NCBI RefSeq assembly: GCF_013393905.1
Contig: NZ_CP040272.1
Span: 4,274,001-4,338,000, forward strand
Origin: Nostoc sp. C052
GTDB taxonomy: Bacteria; Cyanobacteriota; Cyanobacteriia; Cyanobacteriales; Nostocaceae
Reading direction: 5' to 3'
DNA: 64,000 nucleotides
Below, piece by piece: positions 17,404 to 24,543 of the stretch. The notes beneath the pieces are model-generated. The model saw nothing but the letters and a program-made list of their open reading frames with translations, was not told the origin of the DNA and did not search any database. The position numbers and the translations under genes are program-made. Positions within the stretch are counted from its first letter, which is position 1. Each line of letters opens with the position of its first letter.

Positions 17404-17966
17404 CTAATATTCTTGCGATCGCTGGTAGTCCAACTCATCCATCTAGAACTTACGGTCTTGTCGAATACACTGCCAAGCTTTTACAACAAGAAGGCCTGCA
17501 TGTAGACATTATTTCAGTTCGAGATTTGCCTGCTGAAGATTTAGTTTTTGGACGTTACGACAGCCCAGCTTTAGAACAGCCAAAAGCTTTATTAGCCAAG
17601 GCAGATGGTGTGATTATTGCCACCCCAATTTACAAAGCTGCTTATACAGGAGTGCTAAAAACATTTCTAGATTTGCTGCCGCAAAAATCATTAACAGGTA
17701 AACCCGTGTTACCAATTGCTTTGGGTGGAACGATCGCTCATTTATTGGCAATTGAATACGCCCTAAAACCTGTGTTATCTGAATTAGGAGCGCGGCATAT
17801 CCTAGCTACAGTTTATGCGGTAGACAAACAAATTCAACGACAAGCTGATAATAGTGTCTTGTTAGATGAGGAAATTGAGCAAAGACTCAAAGACGTTCTC
17901 AAGGAATTTGTGAAAGCCGCAGCTTATGATGCCGCAGCGCCTCAAGAATTGGTTCATGCCAATTAA
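17400..17966 (+). CDS. ssuE: NADPH-dependent FMN reductase SsuE
   Basis: 188 residues of the flavodoxin-like NAD(P)H:FMN reductase family. Visible marks are ILAIAGSPTHPSRTYGLVEY at the phosphate-binding start, DGVIIATPIYKAAYTGVLKT followed by FLDLLPQKSLTGKPVLPIAL, and GGTIAHLLAIEYALKPVLSE. The TPIYKAAYTGVLKTFLDLLPQ block is typical of SsuE. It supplies reduced FMN to SsuD. Translation is coupled to the preceding carbonic-anhydrase-like gene by a 4-base overlap. A strong terminator follows 28 bases after the stop, closing the operon. Confidence 0.92.
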   Translation: MTNILAIAGSPTHPSRTYGLVEYTAKLLQQEGLHVDIISVRDLPAEDLVFGRYDSPALEQPKALLAKADGVIIATPIYKAAYTGVLKTFLDLLPQKSLTGKPVLPIALGGTIAHLLAIEYALKPVLSELGARHILATVYAVDKQIQRQADNSVLLDEEIEQRLKDVLKEFVKAAAYDAAAPQELVHAN

Positions 17967-17994
17967 ATAATCAAGTTTATACCTCCGTTTGCTT

Positions 17995-18034
17995 GTAGCA
18001 GAGGGGTAATTTTTACCCATCTGTTACTTTTTTT
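17995..18034 (+). terminator. Rho-independent terminator of the ssuD-ssuE operon
   Basis: A 15-bp stem (17995-18009 with 18013-18027, two mismatches) with a 3-base loop is followed by seven T (18028-18034). The stem core is GGGGTAA / TTACCC. It lies 28 bases after the ssuE stop. Confidence 0.85.
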
Positions 18035-18173
18035 AAAAGTTAATCAGAGAAACATAAAACAATATAAATTTATTCTCAATAACTACACTTGATAGCGAGA
18101 TTCATCGCTGAAATTTATTAATTTTTCCCATATAAGATATTGTAAATATCCAAGCTGTCTCCTAACTCTACCT

Positions 18174-18213
18174 GTAGTAGATGAGTAAATTTTACTTATC
18201 TACTACTTTTTTT
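18174..18213 (+). terminator. Second, sequence-related rho-independent terminator
   Basis: The stem GTAGTAGATGAGTAAA (18174-18189) pairs with TTTACTTATCTACTAC (18191-18206), one G-T pair, followed by seven T. It resembles the terminator at 17995 in both stem and tail, suggesting duplication. There is no gene between them, so it is either a fail-safe terminator or the 3' end of an unannotated small RNA. Confidence 0.75.
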
Positions 18214-18309
18214 CTAATATTTGAAAGCTTTAAAATATTATAGGTTGGATAAGACTAATATCTTACCCAACCGAAGTGCGATCGCTCTTAATAGAAGAGC
18301 ATCACAACT

Positions 18310-18723
18310 TTATTCAGCTTTAATAAAGCTCAACTTTCGACCCGAATCGCTGCTAATTGTTAGCTTTTGACCGCTTAGATCATAAGACTTGGCTGAAGAT
18401 AGTGTAGAAAAATATTCCTCTGGCTCTGGGCCCAAATATATAGGCGGTTTTACTACACCTTTTGCAAGTTCGATTGTATTGTCTGTTGATTTGTAAGAGC
18501 CAAAGTATGGGATGGGGCCTGCATTGCCTGTAATCACGCTTTCATCAGTATCAAATGCAGCTGTAATTTGCAACTGTTCAGGAACAAGAGAATTGTTTAA
18601 GGAGGTAAGTTTCCACTTTCCTTCTAAACCTGCTGCGTAGCTAGGGCTTTGAAGCGCCAAACTCAAACTAAATACGACCAAAGCAAAAACGATCGCCTTT
18701 TTGATGTACTTAAATATGTTCAT
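18310..18723 (-). CDS. Secreted META-domain-like protein
   Basis: 137 residues with a signal peptide (charged MNIFKYIKK, then AIVFALVVFSLSLALQ, cleavage near SPSYAA-G). The mature part starts LEGKWKLTSLNN and continues with ITAAFDTDESVITGNAGPIP, YFGSYKSTDNTIEL and KSYDLSGQKLTISSDSGRKL. This is the beta-rich META (HslJ-like) pattern: W-K/L-T-S-L-N-N, then GxxGC-like turn and a final L-T-L strand. The usual Cys and N of the GCN motif are replaced (GNAGPIPYFGSY). It is probably periplasmic; function is unknown (HslJ-type proteins are linked to stress and antibiotic tolerance). AGGTGAAA lies 9 bases before the ATG. It is convergent with the ssu operon. Confidence 0.7.
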   Translation of the reverse strand: MNIFKYIKKAIVFALVVFSLSLALQSPSYAAGLEGKWKLTSLNNSLVPEQLQITAAFDTDESVITGNAGPIPYFGSYKSTDNTIELAKGVVKPPIYLGPEPEEYFSTLSSAKSYDLSGQKLTISSDSGRKLSFIKAE

Positions 18724-18800
18724 GGTTTCATTTCACCTGAAATTCTAGTTTTAGAATCTATTGCCTAACCTTTCGGTTCAGCTTTATTGCATCAGTGAGA

Positions 18801-18868
18801 AAAAAGTTTACCTAACCCTTAAGTAGATTATGGAAATATATTTAGATTCGACTTAAGGGTTAAGTAAA
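18801..18868 (-). terminator. Putative terminator for leftward transcription
   Basis: An 18-bp stem (18851-18868 with 18807-18824; TTTACYTAACCCTTAAGT arms) with a 26-base loop is followed on the minus strand by CTTTTTT (18801-18806). It lies downstream of the Uma2 remnant and upstream of the META-domain gene, and would isolate that gene from readthrough. Confidence 0.6.
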
Positions 18869-18919
18869 ATTTCTTGAGATTCAGATATATACTCTTACTC
18901 TTTTAATGTAAATGCAAGG

Positions 18920-18946
18920 ACAGTTAAGACAGTTAAGACACTTAAG
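18920..18946. repeat. Three tandem 9-bp repeats ACAGTTAAG
   Basis: ACAGTTAAG, ACAGTTAAG and ACACTTAAG follow each other exactly, about 200 bases upstream of the META-domain gene. On the minus strand they read CTTAACTGT, which recalls PHO-box half sites (CTTAACCT), but the 9-base period does not fit the 11-base period of cyanobacterial PHO boxes. Confidence 0.5.
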
Positions 18947-19022
18947 AAAGCATTTAATAAAATTTTAATAATTTCTTAGATAGCTCGCTGATTAGTTATA
19001 GCAACGGATAATTTAGATTAAA

Positions 19023-19178
19023 TCAGGATCTATGCCAACGTTCAGGCCAAGCCATTGCCAAAAGCGCTTTGAGTAAACCGGGAATTAAATCTTGTAATTC
19101 GTTATCCACTGGGGTGTCATCAGAGTCAGGTAGCTCTTCAGATGAAGGCAAACAAGCTAATGGATCGTAATTTAGCAT
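19023..19178 (-). pseudogene. Remnant of a Uma2 family gene (N-terminal 47 codons)
   Basis: A 51-codon frame, ATG 19178 to TGA 19023, encodes a protein with MLNYDPLACLPSSEELPDSD, DTPVDNELQDLIPGLLKAL and AMAWPERW, which is the standard opening of a large Uma2 subgroup (compare EPPMPPTDLIFDDGEPLESN in the copy at 31869). The family normally continues for about 200 residues after PERW. Here only HRS and a stop follow, and no later Uma2 sequence is found, so the rest has been deleted. A terminator-like hairpin follows on the same strand at 18801-18868. Confidence 0.65.
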
Positions 19179-19421
19179 GATGGGCTTAATGTTTTCCGGT
19201 GGTTAGGTTAGTACATCTTTATTTTATTATTGACAACGCAAAGAGTTTCCCCAATTAAAAAAGCTACCGTCACTCTGGACAAGTAGCTATTTTGTAAGCA
19301 CAGCAGGCAATGTTAGTAGTGAAACTGTTAGGCGATATATTGAAGACTCTAACCACGGATAATATAGAGAAAACCACGGGAATTGAAATCCCTTGTGTCG
19401 TTTCCCTCTCAGGGCTAGGCT

Positions 19422-20390
19422 CTATGAAAGCGCTGGTACTGCTTCCAAATTCTCGGCTTTCTTCTTCAAGATGGTTGGTAATTCGCTATTGAAGGCCTCA
19501 CCTTCAACCACTTGCGATCGGAAACCATCAGGCCCAACTGGAACATCACCTGTGATGGTAGTGCGATAGAGTACACGCTCAACTTCCACATGATCCAAAT
19601 CCTGAGGGGCTAAATGTGAGGTAGCGCGGTTATCCCAGAAGGCGATATCTCCGTTGTTCCAACGGAAGCGGGTGGTGTAGGCGGGCTTGGTGATCTGGTT
19701 GAAGAATAACTCAAGCAGCAAGTCGCTCTCTTGTCGTGATACGTCAAGAATGTGCGAGGTGAAGCCAGGGTTAACATACAATGCGCGCTCACCAGTCTCA
19801 GGATGAACCCGAACCACTGGATGGATTGAAACCAGCGGATTAGCTGCAATGCGCTGGGCAATCTTGCTGTTGCTGGGCAAATTCAAACGTGCATTGAAGC
19901 GATGTTCGGCTTTCAATGTGTCTGCAAGCGCCCGTAGGGGTGCTGACAGACCCTCGTAGGCTGCAACTAAATTTGTCCACTGTGTATCACCACCGAAGTT
20001 GGGCACGTTAACCGCACGCAAAATCGATGCCGCAGGTGGGTTGACAACTGCTGTCACATCGGTGTGCCAACGGCTTTCGTAGCTGGAACGACGTAGACCA
20101 TTCCGCCGCTCGTAACGACTGCGGTCAATGGGTAGAATTTCTGAAAAGCCTTCAATCGGCTCATCTTCATGGGGATGTGCGTAAGTTACTTCGCCGAAAC
20201 GAGCCGTGAATGCAATCTGTGCAGCATGATCGATGTTTTGACCACGAAAGAATACGACTTTCCACTTCAACAGTGCTTGACGAATTTCTTTGACTGCATC
20301 ATCGTGCAAAGGGCGCGACAAATCTACGCCGCTAATTTCGGCACCGATGAAACCTGCTACTTGTTTGACTTCAATGTGTTTGTTGCTCAT
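19422..20390 (-). CDS. tauD: TauD/AtsK-type Fe(II)/2-oxoglutarate-dependent dioxygenase
   Basis: 322 residues from ATG 20390, chosen because GGAG lies seven bases upstream; an in-frame ATG at 20432 lacks one. The TauD/TfdA fold is clear: GAEISGVDLSRPL at the start, VVFFRGQNIDHAAQIAF, the iron site WHTDVTAV (H109, D111) and ATSHLAPQD (H259), and the 2-oxoglutarate arginine near 276 (VLYRTTITGDVP). The ILRAVNVPNFGGDTQWTNLV block and the ending GDVPVGPDGFRSQVVEGEAF fit the AtsK (alkylsulfatase) branch at least as well as taurine dioxygenase. It releases sulfite or sulfate from an organosulfur compound in the cytoplasm. It is a single gene 3.5 kb from ssuD, with the shared sulfur element in its upstream region. 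Confidence 0.88.
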   Translation of the reverse strand: MSNKHIEVKQVAGFIGAEISGVDLSRPLHDDAVKEIRQALLKWKVVFFRGQNIDHAAQIAFTARFGEVTYAHPHEDEPIEGFSEILPIDRSRYERRNGLRRSSYESRWHTDVTAVVNPPAASILRAVNVPNFGGDTQWTNLVAAYEGLSAPLRALADTLKAEHRFNARLNLPSNSKIAQRIAANPLVSIHPVVRVHPETGERALYVNPGFTSHILDVSRQESDLLLELFFNQITKPAYTTRFRWNNGDIAFWDNRATSHLAPQDLDHVEVERVLYRTTITGDVPVGPDGFRSQVVEGEAFNSELPTILKKKAENLEAVPALS

Positions 20391-20796
20391 GTCAATTCTC
20401 CAGAGTTTGATCGATATGGACGGTGTTCGCACTCGTCGGTTTACTCTGATACGTTGCTTGTATTCAAATGGCTACATACCAAAGGAAGCGATCGCAGTTC
20501 CAACTACTATCATACGATAAATCTACCAATTTACCGTAGTATATAATTACCATATTTTAGCCTGCTAGAACAATAGTTGATTGCTGCAATCAAACTTTCC
20601 ACAGTCCTGAGAACTTTTCTCTTTTAAGACACACTGCTTTTAATGCTCTCAACCGTGAACATTCCTACAAACGTAGTCTCCGTCAAAAAATGAAAAGCAC
20701 CACGATGGACAATAACTATATGATTATTGCTGAAGTTAATACAAAAATTAGTGAAGCTTTAAATAAAAATAGGCGATCGCGATAAAAACAACAACT
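20391..20796. other. Divergent promoter region between tauD and the methyltransferase gene
   Basis: It contains HIP1 sites, the shared sulfur element (20523-20546) and otherwise AT-rich sequence. No gene is supported. Both flanking promoters must lie here. Confidence 0.5.
20523..20546 (+). promoter_or_regulatory. Putative sulfur-regulon operator in the tauD upstream region
   Basis: The 24 bases contain TTACCGTAGTATATAA, the same core found before ssuD and the nitroreductase gene. It lies 133 bases from the tauD start and 250 from the methyltransferase start, and on the strand that reads away from tauD. LysR-type sites often serve divergent genes, so it could control either or both. Function is inferred only from recurrence. 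Confidence 0.45.
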
Positions 20797-21654
20797 ATGA
20801 AATTTGCCCAAAATCCCATCCCTCACCAAGGCTTACTGAAAGCCTTGACTCTAGCTTTCCTGCTATTAGCATCTGTAATGCCACCAACTGTTTTAGCCAA
20901 CGAGAGCGAAAAAACGACACTCAACAGCACAACCACACTCCAAACCATACTCAACAGCAGTCATCGCTCAGAACAGAATCGCCTCCGAGACAAGTACCGC
21001 CACCCAGCCCAGACTCTCGAATTCTTCGGTCTGCGCCCAAATGTGACCGTAGTTGAATTGTGGCCAGGGAACGGCTGGTATACTGAAATATTAGCCCCAT
21101 TTCTAGCTCCCAAGGGACAACTCATAGTTACTAACTTAGCTAATAGCGCCAGTAAACCCGCTTTGGCTTTCCAAGAAAAACTAGCAGCTAATCCAGAGAT
21201 TTTTGGTAAGGTCAAAGTAGCTCAAATCAATCCCCCAAATGAACTTACCCTAGCCCCAGACAACTCTGTAGACATAGTTGTTACCTTCCGCAATATTCAC
21301 AACTGGGTCAAAGCTGGCTATGCCGAGCAGGTTTACGCGGCGGCTTATAAAGCACTCAAGCCAGGGGGCATCTTGGGAGTAGAAGAACACCGCGCCCTTG
21401 CGGGGACTTCTTTAGAAGAAAGTATTAAAACTGGCTATATGTCTGAAGATGGGGTAATTGCTGCTGTGGAGAAAGCCGGCTTCAAATTGGTGGGTAAATC
21501 AGAGATTAACGCCAACCCAAAAGATACCAAAGACTATCCAGGCGGAGTTTGGACACTACCTCCAATCTTGAGCCAAGGTCTAAAGGATAGACAACGCTTC
21601 CTCAACATTGGAGAGAGCGATCGCATGACTCTTAAATTTGTCAAACCCAAATGA
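20797..21654 (+). CDS. Exported class I SAM-dependent methyltransferase-like protein (COG4798 type)
   Basis: 285 residues with a signal peptide (core ALTLAFLLLASVMPPTVLA, probable cleavage after it). The mature part begins at a helical segment SEQNRLRDKYRHPAQTLEFF, then motif I VTVVELWPGNGWYTEILAPF (the GxGxG loop reads PGNGWY), acidic motif II is weak, and NSVDIVVTFRNIHNW and ALKPGGILGVEEHRA follow. This is the set seen in predicted methyltransferases of COG4798, which are often exported in cyanobacteria and proteobacteria. Periplasmic SAM is not expected, so a methyltransferase fold with another role is possible. It is a single gene, divergent from tauD and convergent with the aldo/keto reductase. 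Confidence 0.78.
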   Translation: MKFAQNPIPHQGLLKALTLAFLLLASVMPPTVLANESEKTTLNSTTTLQTILNSSHRSEQNRLRDKYRHPAQTLEFFGLRPNVTVVELWPGNGWYTEILAPFLAPKGQLIVTNLANSASKPALAFQEKLAANPEIFGKVKVAQINPPNELTLAPDNSVDIVVTFRNIHNWVKAGYAEQVYAAAYKALKPGGILGVEEHRALAGTSLEESIKTGYMSEDGVIAAVEKAGFKLVGKSEINANPKDTKDYPGGVWTLPPILSQGLKDRQRFLNIGESDRMTLKFVKPK

Positions 21655-21697
21655 CACTCATGTTAATAATTGCCTTCCTCACCACCATTCCATTAGA

Positions 21698-22678
21698 TCA
21701 ACGGTTAACAGTACTCATATCAGGGTAGCGCTCACCTGCGGCCACATTTTTTGGTGCAACTGCTTCAAGTCGATTCAAATCTTGTTCTGTCAGAGTAATT
21801 TCGATAGCTGCAATATTCTCCTCTAAGTAAGTACGGCGTTTTGTACCCGGAATTGGTACTATATCTTCGCCTTGAGCCAAAAGCCATGCTAGTGCAAGCT
21901 GACTAGAAGTTACTCCTTTTTCGGTGGCGATCGCCTTAACTTGCTCCACTAATTGCAAGTTCTTAGAGAAATTTTCACCTTGAAAGCGAGGTGAATTTCT
22001 TCGATAGTCATCAGGTGCAAGATCGTCAGGGCTGGTGATTGCACCTGATAAAAACCCTCTTCCTAATGGGCTATAGGGAACAAACCCAATTCCTAATTCC
22101 CGCACAGTAGGTAAAATTTCATCTTCTGGCTCTCGACTCCAAAGAGAGTATTCTGTTTGTAGTGCAGTAATGGGGTGAACTGCTTGCGCTCGTCGAATTG
22201 TAGCTGGCGCAGCTTCCGAAAGTCCTAAATAGCGCACTTTACCAAGCTTGACTAACTCTGCCATTGCCCCAACAGTATCTTCAATGGGTACAGTTGGATC
22301 TACCCGATGTTGATAATAGAGGTCAATAACTTCAACTCCCAGACGTTTTAGTGAGGCATCGCAAGCTTGATGGACATATTCTGGTCTGCCATTAACCCCT
22401 TTAAAACCACCATCTTCAGTGCGGACATTGCCAAATTTAGTTGCTAATACTACTTGATCTCGGCGATCTTTAATTGCTTTGCCTACTAATTGCTCGTTGG
22501 TAAAGGGCCCATACATATCAGCAGTGTCGAGAAAATTTACCCCAAGTTCTAATGCCCGATGAATTGTAGCGATCGCCTCAATTTCATCACGACCACTATA
22601 AAACTCAGACATTCCCATGCAACCAAGTCCAATAGTTGAAACTTCTAACCCTTGTTTGCCTAGTTTCCTGGTTGTCAT
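21698..22678 (-). CDS. Aldo/keto reductase
   Basis: 326 residues, full length for the AKR superfamily (YajO/Tas and YakC-like branch). It starts TTRKLGKQGLEVSTIGLGCM. The catalytic tetrad is visible: Asp and Tyr in FLDTADMYGPFTNE, Lys in VVLATKFGNVRTEDGG and His in DLYYQHRVDPTVPIED. The NADPH-binding end is IVPIPGTKRRTYLEENIAAI. It is a cytosolic NADPH-dependent reductase of aldehydes and ketones with unknown natural substrate. It is convergent with the methyltransferase gene (43 bases between stops) and has no operon partner. Confidence 0.92.
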   Translation of the reverse strand: MTTRKLGKQGLEVSTIGLGCMGMSEFYSGRDEIEAIATIHRALELGVNFLDTADMYGPFTNEQLVGKAIKDRRDQVVLATKFGNVRTEDGGFKGVNGRPEYVHQACDASLKRLGVEVIDLYYQHRVDPTVPIEDTVGAMAELVKLGKVRYLGLSEAAPATIRRAQAVHPITALQTEYSLWSREPEDEILPTVRELGIGFVPYSPLGRGFLSGAITSPDDLAPDDYRRNSPRFQGENFSKNLQLVEQVKAIATEKGVTSSQLALAWLLAQGEDIVPIPGTKRRTYLEENIAAIEITLTEQDLNRLEAVAPKNVAAGERYPDMSTVNR

Positions 22679-23192
22679 AAAATAATACCCTAGTCAGTAA
22701 TAGGTCTGTATCAGGTTAGGTCTTTTCTATTCACCAAGTCATCTATTCTTAGAAGTATTTACCGAGAGACTTTATCCAATCTTGTGCGGTGGACATCTTG
22801 TCCGCCCAAGGCTTAGGGCGCTCGTGTCCATTGGTGTCAACTTAAACTGAAGCTCCTTTAAAGCCCAATACGCTTGGGTTAGGTTTTCGAGACGCGATAA
22901 ATCGCCGTCTCTACAAGTGTTTTGTTGCTCATTCTGAACTGTATTGCTTTAAAACTTTCCAGCCTCAGGCTGAAAATGCTGCTCCTGGCGACAGAGCCGC
23001 CAGCAAGGGAGGCGGAGCCTCTAGGACGGGATTCCCAGTCGGAGACTGGGAACGAGGAAAGTCTTTTTATGAAGAAGGGGAAGGGGGGAAGGTAAAAACC
23101 GTACTGCGTCCCGCTCCGCTAACGCCCGCAAGTGGCGCGACCTGTTCATCCCTTTCCCCTTTCCCCTTTAACCTTTTCCCTTTTATTAGAAT
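22679..23192. other. Repeat-rich region upstream of the sigma-54 promoter
   Basis: No gene is seen. Features in order: GGTGGACATCTTGTCCGCCC (about 22789); a copy of the GAGACGCGATAAATCGCCGTC repeat (22863-22947); a GC-rich small-palindrome cluster around 22985-23050 (GGAGGCGGAGCC, TTCCCAGTCGGAGACTGGGAA); and a G-rich / C-rich inverted stretch around 23070-23180. Confidence 0.5.
22863..22947. repeat. Dispersed repeat, copy 1 (GAGACGCGATAAATCGCCGTC type)
   Basis: The 85-bp unit with core GAGACGCGATAAATCGCCGTC from 22889 is followed by TTTTGTTGCTCATTCTGAAC. It is nearly identical to the copy ending at 33660 and related to 40797-40900 and 61231-61257. The core is an imperfect palindrome. Confidence 0.7.
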
Positions 23193-23208
23193 TGGCACGC
23201 TTTTTGCA
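23193..23208 (+). promoter_or_regulatory. Sigma-54 (-24/-12) promoter for the MFS-SLC13 operon
   Basis: TGGCACGCTTTTTGCA matches the sigma-54 consensus TGGCACG-N4-TTGCW. GG is at 23194-23195 and GC at 23206-23207, exactly ten bases apart. Predicted transcription start is about 23219, giving a leader of about 39 bases before the ATG at 23258. Nineteen bases (TTGGCACnnTTTTTGCACT) are shared with the promoter at 31056 except for two positions. An rpoN gene lies 2.5 kb away, which makes chance similarity unlikely. Confidence 0.82.
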
Positions 23209-23257
23209 CTTAAAGCTGCATAGCCCAACTTTATGAAGTTTTGTAGTAAGTGAAGAT

Positions 23258-24541
23258 ATGGTTACTCGTTCGGTGACGCATCAACAAAGCCTGAAAGCAC
23301 TCGATTGGTTAAATGTATTTTTAGCAGATATTCAGGGCGGTGTCGGCCCGTTTTTAGTGGTTTACCTAACTTCAAGTCTGCAATGGAACCCTGCTCAGGT
23401 AGGATTGGTAATGACGATTTCAGGGTTAACAGGGGTAATTGCTCAAACACCCATTGGCGCATTAGTTGATCGGTTACGCCAGAAGCGATCGCTAATTACG
23501 ATCGCTGCTGTGTTAATTGCCATCAGTTCAATTGCCACTGTGACTATTCCATCATTGCCCGTTATTACAATATCTCAATCCTTTAGTGCCATTGCTGGAG
23601 CATTTTTTGGCCCGACGATCGCGGCAATTTCTCTAGGATTAGTTGGACGAGGGGGGATTGAATATCGCCTTGGGCGCAATCAGACTCTCAGTTCTTCTGG
23701 AAATGTAATAGCAGCCATTGTGGCAGGATTAATCGGTCATTTTGTGAATCAGGCAGGTATTTTCTACTTTATTGCCCTGATGTCAGTTGCAGTGATTTTC
23801 TGTGCTTTAAAGATTCGCAAACAGGATATTAATTATCGACTAGCAAGAGGGGGTGACGATCCAGAAAGCAAGGAGAGATTGGAAGATCGGAAAGAAAAAG
23901 TTAACGTTTCTAAATTTACAACGCTATTGAGCGATCGCCGTCTACTGATTTTTGCCATCTGTGCAGTGCTGTTCCACTTTGCCAACGCTGCAATGCTACC
24001 CTTGGTAGGTGAGGTATTGGCTCACCATAAAGGCGGTAGTCCGCCGTTATTTATGTCTGCCTGTGTTGTCACTGCTCAATTGGTGATGATTCCTTTGGGA
24101 ATTTTGGTTGGGCGACGAGCAAGTAAGGATCGACGTAAACCGATTTTTCTACTGGCGTTTCTAGTATTACCGATTCGCGGCGTACTGTATACCCTCAGCG
24201 ATAATCCTTTTTTCCTAGTGTCAGTGCAATTATTAGATGGGGTAGGTGCAGGAATTTTTGGCGTAATGCAGCTTTTGGTGATTGCCGATTTGACTAAGGG
24301 AACCGGACATTTTAATTTGGCACAGGGAGCAATTGGAACTGCTGTGGGCATTGGGGCATCTCTGAGTAATTCCTTGGCTGGTTTTATAGCAAAATCTGCT
24401 GGCTACAACGCCAGCTTTTTAAGTATGGCAGCGATCGCAGCAGTTGCCTTGGCTTTCTTCTGGTTTTTCATGCCCGAAACTAAATCTACACCCTATCCGG
24501 TAAGCTCTAAGTCGGAGCTTGCGACATTTAGAGATTCTTAG
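23258..24541 (+). CDS. MFS transporter under a sigma-54-type promoter
   Basis: 427 residues with about 12 membrane segments. The first helix pair follows LKALDWLNVFLADIQGGVGP and the MFS signature loop is PIGALVDRLRQKRSLITIAA between helices 2 and 3. A hydrophilic central loop (about residues 188-222) carries KQDINYRLARGGDDPESKER, and the second half starts LLIFAICAVLFHFANAAMLP. It is an inner membrane secondary transporter; the closest general group is drug/metabolite or sugar-like efflux MFS, and the substrate cannot be read. Its stop is two bases before the next gene, so the two form one operon. The only promoter seen is the -24/-12 element 50 bases upstream, placing this operon under the neighbouring rpoN system. 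Confidence 0.88.
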   Translation: MVTRSVTHQQSLKALDWLNVFLADIQGGVGPFLVVYLTSSLQWNPAQVGLVMTISGLTGVIAQTPIGALVDRLRQKRSLITIAAVLIAISSIATVTIPSLPVITISQSFSAIAGAFFGPTIAAISLGLVGRGGIEYRLGRNQTLSSSGNVIAAIVAGLIGHFVNQAGIFYFIALMSVAVIFCALKIRKQDINYRLARGGDDPESKERLEDRKEKVNVSKFTTLLSDRRLLIFAICAVLFHFANAAMLPLVGEVLAHHKGGSPPLFMSACVVTAQLVMIPLGILVGRRASKDRRKPIFLLAFLVLPIRGVLYTLSDNPFFLVSVQLLDGVGAGIFGVMQLLVIADLTKGTGHFNLAQGAIGTAVGIGASLSNSLAGFIAKSAGYNASFLSMAAIAAVALAFFWFFMPETKSTPYPVSSKSELATFRDS

Positions 24542-24543
24542 CA

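Larger units (their letters stand above)
17967..18309. other. Spacer with two related terminators
   Basis: Two terminator hairpins of similar sequence (17995-18034 and 18174-18213) frame 139 bases that contain no open frame of note but could encode a small RNA ending at the second hairpin. To the right lies an imperfect inverted repeat GGTTGGATAAG / CTTACCCAACC (about 18243-18271) and a HIP1 site near the META-domain gene stop. Confidence 0.5.

Noticed and set aside
18801..18946. PHO box upstream of the META-domain gene
   Set aside because: CTTAAC-type half sites occur, but the period is 9 bases and not 11, and the hairpin at 18807-18868 is better explained as a terminator.
19310..19492. 60-codon open frame next to tauD
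   Set aside because: It runs into the antisense of the tauD 3' end and has no recognisable sequence.
20391..20432. Fourteen extra N-terminal residues on TauD
   Set aside because: No Shine-Dalgarno for the upstream ATG, a good GGAG for ATG 20390, and family alignment begins at the later Met.
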